DNA of 64,000 nucleotides from Acidobacteriaceae bacterium (lineage in GTDB: Bacteria > Acidobacteriota > Terriglobia > Terriglobales > Acidobacteriaceae): contig PLBY01000155.1 of the NCBI GenBank assembly GCA_003134655.1, positions 12,358 to 76,357 of the forward strand, given 5' to 3'. The notes under the pieces are model-generated. The model was not told the origin of the DNA. It did no database searches and saw nothing but the letters and a program-made list of their open reading frames with translations. The position numbers were made by a program, and so were the translations under genes. Below, piece after piece: positions 25,887 to 33,386 of the stretch. Within the stretch, counting starts at the first letter, position 1. Each line of letters begins with the position of its first letter.

Positions 25887-26153
25887 TCAAAACTCGCCAC
25901 GCTTGTTCTTTCGGGATGTTTCAAAGTGATGTCGATTTGTGCTGAGATCTTTCGGGGTGCTGCGCACGCAACCGATCAAGCCAGATGCCTCCGCCAGTGA
26001 ATAAGCCGAATTGTGGCTGTTTCTCCGGCTGAGGTAAGTCTCCAGTGCCGAACGCACAATCTCCGAAGATGTCTTTCCCTCGGCGCGGGAACGGTGCCGA
26101 AGGAGTGCGCCGAGGACCCCGGAGATTCGGACAGTAACGCGGTGCGAAGCCAT
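25887..26153 (-). CDS. Orphan ribbon-helix-helix (CopG-like) antitoxin
   Basis: An 88-residue protein. The N-terminal RHH DNA-binding unit is visible (VTVRISGVLGALLRHRSRAE, then KTSSEIVRSALETYLSRR). The tail GLIGCVRSTPKDLSTNRHHF matches the toxin-binding tail of antitoxins that pair with PIN-domain RNases. The toxin normally follows immediately, but here the next gene is the M13 peptidase, so the toxin has been lost. The perfect dyad TGTGCCA-N7-TGGCACA lies 3 bp before ATG 26153 and suggests autorepression. No Shine-Dalgarno sequence is evident. The frame is open far upstream, overlapping the DUF4097 gene, but that part is not this protein. Confidence 0.75.
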   Translation of the reverse strand: MASHRVTVRISGVLGALLRHRSRAEGKTSSEIVRSALETYLSRRNSHNSAYSLAEASGLIGCVRSTPKDLSTNRHHFETSRKNKRGEF

Positions 26154-26155
26154 GC

Positions 26156-26176
26156 TGTGCCAGACAGTATGGCACA
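26156..26176 (-). promoter_or_regulatory. Antitoxin operator: TGTGCCA-N7-TGGCACA
   Basis: Perfect 7-bp inverted repeat with a 7-base spacer directly before the RHH gene start, plus a nearby extra half-site (AGTGCCAGGCA at about 26177-26187). Position and symmetry fit an RHH autoregulatory operator. Binding is inferred. Confidence 0.6.
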
Positions 26177-26199
26177 AGTGCCAGGCAACGCGATTTCTG

Positions 26200-27004
26200 T
26201 CAGCCCTTCCGCAAGTGAATCGATCCATCTCCCGTGCGAATGGTGAGCGGGCTGCCACCGCCGTTGAGTTTGCCGTGCACTTCGTTCTCGCGAATCTTGC
26301 CTTCGGTGACGATGGGCATGTCGAGATCGATGTGGCCATCGCTGGTATGGAGGCTGACGTCGGCCGAGAGTTCGCTGGGGATTTCCAGGGAGACGTTGCC
26401 GTCGCCGGTTTCAAGGCGCCAGCTCGCGGCAAGCGTAGAACCCTGGGTCGCGCGCACTTCGACGTGTCCATCGCCGGTCTTGAGTTCGAGTTCGTCGAAG
26501 CGACCGTGGGCGGTGATGTGTCCGTCGCCCGTCGAGGCGTGCAGTTTGCCGTCGACGCCTTCCAGGTTCTCGGAACCGTCGCCGCTGTGCAGATCCATGT
26601 CGCCCTTGAATCCGGCGAGATCGATCTTGCCATCGCCTGTGTGCAGGGTGACGCGGCCTTCGCGCGGCATCTGGATAAGGATGTCGACCTTATGCGAGCC
26701 CCATTCGATGTTGAAGTTGTGGTGCGGGAAATGCACTTCGATCTCGACGGAGTCTCCGTTCTGGTGCTCGTCGACGCGAAGACCGCCTTCGCCAATCTTG
26801 TAGCGCGAGGTTTCGACCTTGGCCTCAATCGTGTTCTGATCCCAGGTGGTGACGCGGATGTTCGCGTCGGACGTTTCGATCCGCAGGTCGGGCTTGCCGC
26901 TGATGTTGTAGGTCTTTGACCATTCGTCGGCGTGAGGGCAGCACGGCAACAACGGTGATAGCCAGGGTGGCAAGGGACAGGCGCTTCAGAGCAGCAAGTT
27001 TCAT
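26200..27004 (-). CDS. DUF4097-like beta-repeat exported protein, frameshifted in signal peptide
   Basis: The mature part is a beta-helix-like repeat (HTGDGKIDLAGFKGDMDLHS, with repeated TGDGH and SGDG units), preceded by CPHADEWSKTYNISGKPDLR. It fits the DUF4097 family of periplasmic beta-repeat proteins, function unknown. The true start is ATG 27004, preceded by GGAGGACTTT, and gives the signal peptide MKLAALKRLSLATLAITVVA. The signal and mature frames differ by one base, with the shift between about 26935 and 26955. Either the gene is inactivated or there is a sequencing error. The alternative start TTG 26973 in the mature frame lacks a sound signal peptide. Confidence 0.75.
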
Positions 27005-27090
27005 AAAGTCCTCCGGCAGGGCACACCTTCACCCGCCTGTTAGACGTAGTTACGGGCGATGGGTGAGGTTAGTTCCGGGAAAATCGCTGG

Positions 27091-27966
27091 TTAGCGTCTG
27101 GTCCCGAGATACGCCATGCGAATCAGGGTCCGCTCAGAAAACGGCAGGTAGAGCAGCGCGGCGCTGACTGCGAAGGCCGCGCCCAGGCCGATCTGTTCTA
27201 TGAGTAGAAACGGTGCGACCGCCCAGAGTTGGTCGAGCGCGAGGATGAAAGGGAACATTTGGCGAAACTTTTCGCCCAGGCGCTGGTAGTCAAAGCCCAC
27301 CGCCGACAGCAAGTACAGGCGCAAGGGAATGCCCACTCCCGCCGTGATGAGTACAGCACCTGCGAGGACTGTCCCGCCCCATGGGTTGCGTAACGAGTCT
27401 CCGATCTCCTGGACGTAGCGCAGCAGGAAAAGAGCCGACAGGTAGAAGGCCAGATACATGACCTGAGTCAGCGCGAAGAGGCTGCGGGTGATGGCCCGGC
27501 GCGGGATGGGCACTTCGAGCTCGGGATGCAGCGCGACGGGCGAGGCGTTGGAATCTGACGGGGCAGACGTCGTGGAAGCGGCACCGTCGCTGGGTGGGAT
27601 TGCCTTGCCGAGAGACGGAACCTCTCCCGGAACTTCCGTTTGAACTGGGGCGATGAAACGGTATCCGCGGCGAGCGAGAGTTTCGACATAGCGCGGGTTG
27701 GAAGCGGAATCTCCCAGCGCTTCGCGTACCTTATTGATGGCGGTGTTCAGGCTATGGTCGAAGTCGACGAACGTGTCGGACGGCCAGAGCTTCTGTTGTA
27801 ACTCTTCGCGCGTGACGACTTCGCCGGCGCGTTCGAGCAACAGCGCCAGTACCTGGAAGGGCTGTCCCTGAAGGCGCAGCTTCACGCCGCTCTTGCGCAG
27901 TTCGCCTGCGCTGAGATCGAGCTCGAACAATCCAAACCGCGCGACTCGGCTGCTTTTTTGCGGCAC
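27091..27966 (-). CDS. OmpR/CadC-type winged-helix regulator with membrane segments
   Basis: A 291-residue protein. The winged-helix domain occupies about 9-105 (FGLFELDLSAGELRKSGVKL, then PFQVLALLLERAGEVVTREE, and YVETLARRGYRFI). Pro/Ser-rich sequence and four or five hydrophobic segments follow (AITRSLFALTQVMYLAFYLS onward). This is like CadC-type one-component regulators that sense through a membrane domain instead of a receiver. GTG 27966 is the best start because upstream residues (to 28083) encode repeat text. Target genes are unknown; it is divergent from the small gene and miaA. Confidence 0.83.
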   Translation of the reverse strand: MPQKSSRVARFGLFELDLSAGELRKSGVKLRLQGQPFQVLALLLERAGEVVTREELQQKLWPSDTFVDFDHSLNTAINKVREALGDSASNPRYVETLARRGYRFIAPVQTEVPGEVPSLGKAIPPSDGAASTTSAPSDSNASPVALHPELEVPIPRRAITRSLFALTQVMYLAFYLSALFLLRYVQEIGDSLRNPWGGTVLAGAVLITAGVGIPLRLYLLSAVGFDYQRLGEKFRQMFPFILALDQLWAVAPFLLIEQIGLGAAFAVSAALLYLPFSERTLIRMAYLGTRR

Positions 27967-27979
27967 GACGCCGTAGTGT

Positions 27980-28085
27980 AGCAGGGTGTTAGGTATTAGG
28001 TTGGGTCTTCGGTCTTCAATGCCGGCGCCGACCCTGCGGATCAATCGACCTAAGACCAAACACCTCGGACCTGAGACCAGCACCC
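27980..28085. repeat. GGTCTTAGGT-type word repeat between divergent genes
   Basis: Contains GGTGTTAGGTATTAGG, GGGTCTTCGGTCTTC, and inverted words CCTAAGACCAAACACC and GGACCTGAGACC. The related text GGTCTACGGTCTTGGGTGTT occurs at 46873-46905 and CCTAACACC at 46972. Origin unknown. Confidence 0.65.
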
Positions 28086-28102
28086 GGCGCTACAATATCC
28101 GT

Positions 28103-28252
28103 GTGCCTGAAACCTCTCCCCAGGACGAGCACAAGCACCACCGCCACGCAGTCTATGCGTCGGAGACCACCGGGTTGCTGCTGATCGCGTTTCTGCTGCT
28201 GGTTCTCACTCTGGTTCGCTACTGGCACGACATTCACTGGAGCTTGCGCTGA
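28103..28252 (+). CDS. Small single-pass membrane protein upstream of miaA
   Basis: A 49-residue protein read from GTG 28103: a charged, His-rich N-terminus (PETSPQDEHKHHRHAVYASE) and one membrane helix (TGLLLIAFLLLVLTLVRY), ending HDIHWSLR. It lies 2 bp before the miaA start, which suggests translational coupling. Family unknown. It could instead be an N-terminal open frame without function, but the hydropathy is clean and its distance to miaA is typical of an operon. Confidence 0.6.
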   Translation: MPETSPQDEHKHHRHAVYASETTGLLLIAFLLLVLTLVRYWHDIHWSLR

Positions 28253-28254
28253 AC

Positions 28255-29211
28255 GTGGGCTCAGAGCATCGCGAGACCACTGTGCTGCCGTTGCTGGTGG
28301 TAATCCTCGGGCCGACGGCGAGCGGGAAGACGGCGCTGTCTCTGGCGCTGGCGCAGAAGTTCGACGGCGAGATCGTCAACTGCGATTCGGTGGCGATGTT
28401 CCGCGAGTTTGACGTCGGCACCGCCAAGCCCAGCGCTGAAGAGCGTGATCGTACGCCGCACCATCTTTTGGATTGTGTCGATCCCGCGGAGTACATGACC
28501 GCGGGCGAATATGCACGCCAGGCGCGGCAAGTGCTGAGGGAAATCAGTGAGCGCGGCCACTTACCCATCGTGGTTGGAGGCACGGGACTGTATCTGCGTG
28601 CGCTGCTGGAAGGACTGTTCCCCGGTCCGCAACGCTCGGAAGAATTGCGAGAGCGCTTGCGCGAGAGCGCCGCGCGACGCGGTCCGGATCATTTGCATCG
28701 AGTTCTTCGGCGTCTTGACCGAGTTGCTGCTGAGAAGGTGCATGCTAACGATATCCCCAAGCTGATTCGGGCGATTGAGGTTTGCCTGGCGTCGCGGCAG
28801 AAGATATCGGAACTGTGGCAGCAGGGCCGTGATCCGCTGCAGGGATTCCGCATTCTGCGAGTTGGACTCGACCCTGACCGAGTTGCCCTCTACGAGCGCA
28901 TCAATGAACGCGCGCGTCAGATGTTCGAGGCGGGACTGGTTGAAGAGACGAAGACCTTGCTGCAGAAGTATGGTTCAACGACACGGTCGATCGAGTCCCT
29001 GGGATACAAGCAAGCTGTACAGTTCCTGCAGGGAGAACTCAACCGCGAACAGGCGATTCAATCGGCGCAGCAGGCACACCGTAACTATGCCAAGCGCCAG
29101 ATGACATGGTTCCGTCGTGAGGCGGACGTCACTTGGCTGAAGGGCTTCGGGGATGATCCGCAGATCCAGCGGGAAGCCCTGCAACGAGTGGCCGGCAAGC
29201 AAGAGAACTGA
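28255..29211 (+). CDS. miaA: tRNA dimethylallyltransferase MiaA
   Basis: A 318-residue transferase that attaches dimethylallyl to A37 of tRNAs reading UNN codons. Walker A GPTASGKT (19-26), then NCDSVAMFREFDVGTAKPSA with the catalytic Asp, HHLLDCVDP, the strand LPIVVGGTGLYLRALLEG, and the late IESLGYKQ with YAKRQMTWFR. Length is normal. Start GTG 28255 overlaps closely with the small upstream membrane gene. Confidence 0.96.
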   Translation: MGSEHRETTVLPLLVVILGPTASGKTALSLALAQKFDGEIVNCDSVAMFREFDVGTAKPSAEERDRTPHHLLDCVDPAEYMTAGEYARQARQVLREISERGHLPIVVGGTGLYLRALLEGLFPGPQRSEELRERLRESAARRGPDHLHRVLRRLDRVAAEKVHANDIPKLIRAIEVCLASRQKISELWQQGRDPLQGFRILRVGLDPDRVALYERINERARQMFEAGLVEETKTLLQKYGSTTRSIESLGYKQAVQFLQGELNREQAIQSAQQAHRNYAKRQMTWFRREADVTWLKGFGDDPQIQREALQRVAGKQEN

Positions 29212-29213
29212 CA

Positions 29214-29333
29214 ATGTGGGGACAGCCGCCCTCGGCTGTCCGTCGAGCGAAACTCGACTGGAGATGGTGGTTTCCCAGCGACAGAGCATCGGGCCTTCGG
29301 CCCGAGAACAGCCGATGGCGGCTGTCCCCACAT
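29214..29333. repeat. 120-bp MITE/REPIN-like element with 17-bp perfect inverted ends
   Basis: The left end ATGTGGGGACAGCCGCC (29214-29230) and right end GGCGGCTGTCCCCACAT (29317-29333) are perfect 17-bp inverted repeats. Internal hairpins are ACAGCCGccctCGGCTGT and GGGCCTTCGGCCC. It directly follows the miaA stop codon and has no coding capacity of its own. The end words match elements at 19552, 23753 and 50075. Confidence 0.85.
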
Positions 29334-29381
29334 AACCAGTTGCGACCCCCGAGGCCTTTCTCTTCTGCTATCGTTTCTGCT

Positions 29382-31247
29382 ATGCCGCGGATCTTTCTCG
29401 CCATATTTCTAACCCTGACTCTTTCCCTGCCTGCATTCGCGAAGAGCAAGCATCCGCACCCGGCTCCGGTCAATGCCACACTGGGCGACAAGTGGGCCGC
29501 GAAAACGCTCCGCTCGCTGAGCGTCGAAGAGAAGATTGGCCAGGTCTTTATGATCTGGTGCCGCGCCAGCTTCCTCAACGTGGAGAGCCCGGAGTACTTG
29601 CAGTGGATTGAGGCCATGCAGAAGTATCACATCGGCTCGTTCGCTATGTCGGTGCACGTCGATGGGCCATTTCTGTTGCGAACCGAGCCTTATGAAGCGG
29701 CTGAATTGCTCAACCGGCTGCAGAAAGAATCCAAGTTGCCGCTGTTGTTCGCGGCTGACTTCGAGCGCGGAGTGACTACGCGCCTGATGGGCACAACGAA
29801 TTTTCCGCACGCCATGGCGTTCGGCGCCGATGGCAGACTGGAAGATGCAGAAATGTTTGGCCGCATTACGGCGCAAGAATCCCGCGCAGTCGGCGTTCAC
29901 TGGAACTTTTTCCCCGATGCAGATGTGAACTCGAATCCTGCGAATCCCATCATCAACACGCGCTCGTTCGGAGAAGATCCCAAGCAGGTTGGCGATCTGG
30001 TTACGGCCTACATCAAGGGCGCTCGCTCGGGCGGGATGCTGACCACGGTGAAGCATTTTCCCGGTCACGGCGACACCGCGACGGACTCGCATCTCGGAGT
30101 TGCGAGCGTCAACGTCGATCGAGCGCATTTAGATACGATTGAACTTCCGCCCTTCCGCCAGGCGATCGCAGCAGGCGTCGACTCCGTGATGGTGGCGCAC
30201 GTTACGGTTCCGGCGCTCGATCCCGATCCGAATCACGTGGCCACCATCTCCACAGCAGTGGTGACCGACCTCCTCGAAAAGCAGCTTGGTTTCAAAGGCC
30301 TCATCGTGACCGACGCGCTCGACATGGCGGGCCTGACGCATCTTTTTGCCAACGATATTGGCCGGGCGGCCGTCGAGGCCTTCAAGGCAGGCAACGATCT
30401 GCTGATCATCCCAGCCGATCTGGGCGCTTCGTACGCGTCGATTTTAAAGGCGGTTCGCTCAGGCGAAATTTCACAGGTGCGCCTCGACCACTCCGTCCTC
30501 AAGATCCTGAAACTAAAGGGCGGACTCGGTCTTAACAAAACACGCACGGTGGACATTACCACCATTGCAACCGCTGTCGGCAAACCGGAGAACATCGCTT
30601 TCGGCCAGCAGGTGGCGAACTCCGCCATCACGCTGGTGCGCGACACCGGTAAAGTGCTGCCCTTGAAATCGAAGGGAACTACCAAGGCGGGCCTTCCGTA
30701 TATGACCAAAGAGGAGACCCACAACCAGGTGGTGGCTGTCCTTTTTTCGGATGACGTGCGCACGGAGTCGGGCCGCGCATTTGGCCGTGAGCTTCGCACG
30801 CGCATTCCGGACGCGCGCGTGATCTATGTGGATCCCCGCATCGCCGCGGGCATGAGCGAGGATGTTCTGAAGGCAGTCGACGAGGCGCAAACCGTGATCG
30901 CTGCGGTCTATGTGATACCGACGGCCGGCAAGGTGGGGAACTCGGTGGGGATGGCCGATGCCACCGGCACGCTGTTGCAGCAGGTGCTCGATCATGCGGC
31001 AGCGAAGACGGCGGTCGTCGCCATGGGGAATCCGTACCTGGCCAGCGATTTCCCGAAGATCGAGAATTACATGTGTACGTTTTCCAATGCGACCGTGTCG
31101 GAAGTAGCGGCGATCAGGGCGTTGTTCGGAGAGATTCCGATTCGCGGTCATTTGCCGGTCAGCATTCCGAATATTGCGCAGCGCGGTGCCGGACTCGAAC
31201 GCCCGGCGCAGGTTGCCAACGGAGGGTCTCCAAATGCGCAGCACTAA
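29382..31247 (+). CDS. Glycoside hydrolase family 3 beta-N-acetylhexosaminidase-like enzyme
   Basis: A 621-residue exported GH3 enzyme with a signal peptide (MPRIFLAIFLTLTLSLPAFA). The catalytic TIM barrel contains KHFPGHGDTATDSHLG (near 223-238) of the NagZ-like subgroup, and the nucleophile Asp of IVTDALDMAG near residue 310. An alpha/beta C-terminal domain follows (about 440-621), unlike single-domain NagZ. It probably removes terminal GlcNAc from peptidoglycan or chitin fragments. The upstream stretch from 29214 in frame is repeat sequence. Its last 14 bp overlap the following lipoprotein gene. Confidence 0.88.
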   Translation: MPRIFLAIFLTLTLSLPAFAKSKHPHPAPVNATLGDKWAAKTLRSLSVEEKIGQVFMIWCRASFLNVESPEYLQWIEAMQKYHIGSFAMSVHVDGPFLLRTEPYEAAELLNRLQKESKLPLLFAADFERGVTTRLMGTTNFPHAMAFGADGRLEDAEMFGRITAQESRAVGVHWNFFPDADVNSNPANPIINTRSFGEDPKQVGDLVTAYIKGARSGGMLTTVKHFPGHGDTATDSHLGVASVNVDRAHLDTIELPPFRQAIAAGVDSVMVAHVTVPALDPDPNHVATISTAVVTDLLEKQLGFKGLIVTDALDMAGLTHLFANDIGRAAVEAFKAGNDLLIIPADLGASYASILKAVRSGEISQVRLDHSVLKILKLKGGLGLNKTRTVDITTIATAVGKPENIAFGQQVANSAITLVRDTGKVLPLKSKGTTKAGLPYMTKEETHNQVVAVLFSDDVRTESGRAFGRELRTRIPDARVIYVDPRIAAGMSEDVLKAVDEAQTVIAAVYVIPTAGKVGNSVGMADATGTLLQQVLDHAAAKTAVVAMGNPYLASDFPKIENYMCTFSNATVSEVAAIRALFGEIPIRGHLPVSIPNIAQRGAGLERPAQVANGGSPNAQH

Positions 31248-31821
31248 ATTTCAAGCCGTGAGCATATTCGCTTTGGGCGTCGCTGCGGCGCTACTATTGC
31301 CTGCCTGCAGCATCAACGTGAAGAAAGAGCAGAACGGGCAAGACAAACAGGTCGACATCAATACGCCTGTAGGAGGCATTCACGTCAGCAAGGGCGCCGA
31401 TGTGGCGGATGTGGGACTCGCGGTGTATCCGGGCGCGCGCCTGAAACAGGATGGTTCCGATGGCAAGGACAAGAGCGCTAACGTGAACATCTCAAGCTTC
31501 GGCTTCGGGTTGAAAGTCGTCGCGCTGGAGTATCAGTCCAACGATGCACCGGACAAGCTCGTCGCTTACTACAAGGATCAACTGAAGAAGTACGGCAGAG
31601 TGCTCGAATGCCATACCAGCCATCTAGACGTGAATCCGGATATCAAGGGGTCGGATCACGGATCGCATGAACTGACCTGCGAGGGATCCAGCGGCAACAA
31701 TATCGAACTGAAAGTCGGAACCAAAGAGAACCAGCACATCGTTGCGGTCGAGCCGGATGGAAAAGGGTCGAGCTTTTCTCTGGTGTACGTCCGCACGCAC
31801 GGCAAGGACGCGGATATCTAG
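31234..31821 (+). CDS. Exported YPGA-motif lipoprotein, paralogue 1
   Basis: A 195-residue lipoprotein: ALLLPAC gives a lipobox at about residues 15-21. The mature part has VYPGARLKQD, then VVALEYQSNDAPDKLVAYYK and DQLKKYGRVLECH, and a C-terminal beta segment (NIELKVGTKENQHIVAVEPD). The next gene is a clear tandem paralogue, alike across most of the mature part. GGAGGG lies 7 bases upstream of ATG 31234, which overlaps the GH3 stop codon, so the two are translationally coupled. I recognise no named family and no function. Confidence 0.8.
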   Translation: MRSTKFQAVSIFALGVAAALLLPACSINVKKEQNGQDKQVDINTPVGGIHVSKGADVADVGLAVYPGARLKQDGSDGKDKSANVNISSFGFGLKVVALEYQSNDAPDKLVAYYKDQLKKYGRVLECHTSHLDVNPDIKGSDHGSHELTCEGSSGNNIELKVGTKENQHIVAVEPDGKGSSFSLVYVRTHGKDADI

Positions 31822-31855
31822 GCGCGCCACAAAACGCTTTAGGATGGGAGCACCT

Positions 31856-32419
31856 ATGTTTCGTTATCTGGTAACAGCGCTCGCGGTTGCGATTCTGAGT
31901 TTGCCAGCGATGGCTCAGCAATCCGGCACACAAGACAAACCCTTCGACGTTCAAAGCTCGATCGGCGACATGCACGTCGGGAAGGATGCCGACGCCAAGA
32001 AGGCCGGGCTTCCCTTGTACCCGGGTGCACGGCCGAAAGTGGAGAAGGACAATGACCCGCTCAACTTAGGCATCTTGACCGAGGCCTTCGGGCTGAAAGT
32101 GGTGGTTGCGAAATATGAATCGGACGATTCCCCGGACAAAGTTGTCGCTTACTATCGCGACAAACTGAAGAAATACGGCAAGGTTCTGGAGTGCCATTCC
32201 CAGAAGCACGGCAGCGATGTCGACGTGCACGATGATGACAAGGACTCCAAAGGCAGCAAGGCATTGAAGTGCGAGCAGAACTCAGGCCCGGTCACCGAAC
32301 TGAAAGTCGGCACAGAGGATAACCAGCACGTTGTGGCCGTTGAGCCCCCTGACACCGGCAAGGGATCGACCTTTGCGATCGTCTACGTGTATACGCACGG
32401 CAAGCGCGGAGACATCTAG
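31856..32419 (+). CDS. Exported YPGA-motif protein, paralogue 2
   Basis: A 187-residue secreted protein with signal peptide MFRYLVTALAVAILSLPAMA. It has LYPGARPKVE, KVVVAKYESDDSPDKVVAYY, DKLKKYGKVLECH and VTELKVGTEDNQHVVAVEPP, in line with its upstream neighbour. Here the N-terminus lacks the lipobox Cys. ATG 31856 is preceded by GGGAG at good spacing. It arose by tandem duplication and probably sits in the periplasm, while its neighbour is lipid-anchored. Function unknown. Confidence 0.82.
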   Translation: MFRYLVTALAVAILSLPAMAQQSGTQDKPFDVQSSIGDMHVGKDADAKKAGLPLYPGARPKVEKDNDPLNLGILTEAFGLKVVVAKYESDDSPDKVVAYYRDKLKKYGKVLECHSQKHGSDVDVHDDDKDSKGSKALKCEQNSGPVTELKVGTEDNQHVVAVEPPDTGKGSTFAIVYVYTHGKRGDI

Positions 32420-32439
32420 CTGGTCGGAACCTAACCCCT

Positions 32440-32511
32440 CTACCACTAAGGACACGAAGTATCACGAAGGCTATGCTCACAAGCCAACGTGATACTTCGT
32501 GTCTCTCGTGG
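32440..32511. repeat. Inverted repeat of CCACTAAGGACACGAAGTATCACG
   Basis: Arms include a perfect 15-mer ACACGAAGTATCACG at 32452-32466 and its reverse complement CGTGATACTTCGTGT at 32488-32502, with further imperfect pairing outward (CCACTAAGG against CTCTCGTGG). The element family also appears singly at 5597-5630. It could fold into a long hairpin in the gap before the zinc-ribbon gene. Confidence 0.85.
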
Positions 32512-32602
32512 CCCCAGCGCGTCGAGACTCGAGTCCTTCGGATGCTGCGCTCGGGAATACTTTCTGCGATACTTTCAAAGACGAGTCCTGTTTATACCCC
32601 TG

Positions 32603-33265
32603 ATGGAACAATCCTGCTACAAGTGCGGACAAACGGTGGAAGAAGGAGTTCCCTTTTGCCCGCACTGCTCAGCCCCCCAGATTCGCGTAGTGGTGGCGGA
32701 ACCCGCGGTGCCGGTTCCCGCGTTGTCTATCGCCGAAACAGGCCAGGCAGTTCTTCCGGCGTCGCAGACCGTACCGGTGCTGGCGCTCCCCATGCAGTGG
32801 TCGCAGGCGCTCAAGCCGTGCTTGCTGGCGGGCGTGGTCGCGTCGGGATTGATGTTTCTGGGGCTGCATCCGTTTGTGGCCATGGTCAGTGTCGGATTCC
32901 TGGCCGTGATTTTTTATCGGCAGCGCCGGCCGGAAATCATGATCAAGGCCGCGTCGGGAGCGGGAATCGGCAGTCTGGCGGGACTGCTCTGGTTCGCCAT
33001 GTCTTCCGTTTTCGAAGCGCTGACTGTGACCTTTTTTCACAAGGGGCCGGAACTGCGCGCTGCGATCCTGGCAAAAATCCAGGAAACGGCGTCTCAGACC
33101 AGCGACCCGAAGGTGCTTGCGATGCTCGACCGAGTCAAGACCCCGGAAGGTTTCGAGTTCCTGATGATCGCGGGGCTAATTTTCGCGTTCTTCGCTTCGA
33201 TCGTGCTCGGGGGTTTGGGCGGCGCGTTGGGCGGGGTCATCCTGGGCCGCCGTAACCGATCGTAA
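32603..33265 (+). CDS. Zinc-ribbon membrane protein
   Basis: A 220-residue protein with an N-terminal zinc ribbon (CYKCGQTVEEGVPFCPHC, residues 5-22) and four or more hydrophobic helices (CLLAGVVASGLMFLGLHPFV, FLAVIFYR, GIGSLAGLLWFAM, and IAGLIFAFFASIVLGGLGGALGG). Such zinc-ribbon plus membrane designs occur widely with unknown roles. ATG 32603 begins the ribbon directly. The in-frame upstream extension to 32489 is repeat text. It sits before pyrB in the same direction, 121 bp away. Confidence 0.85.
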   Translation: MEQSCYKCGQTVEEGVPFCPHCSAPQIRVVVAEPAVPVPALSIAETGQAVLPASQTVPVLALPMQWSQALKPCLLAGVVASGLMFLGLHPFVAMVSVGFLAVIFYRQRRPEIMIKAASGAGIGSLAGLLWFAMSSVFEALTVTFFHKGPELRAAILAKIQETASQTSDPKVLAMLDRVKTPEGFEFLMIAGLIFAFFASIVLGGLGGALGGVILGRRNRS

Positions 33266-33386
33266 CTTGTCGCTCTGGCATCTTGAGCTCGCATTACAAG
33301 GCTCAGGGTGGGCCGTCTACAGCCCGTCTACAGCCCTTGCGGTGGCCGCGCCTGCCGCGTATGATGCACGGTTTGCACTTTTCCCG

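Noticed and set aside
25887-27032. One 381-residue minus-strand protein spanning the RHH and DUF4097 region
   Set aside because: Its N-terminal part is the off-frame shadow of the DUF4097 gene; only the last 88 residues (RHH) are protein-like.
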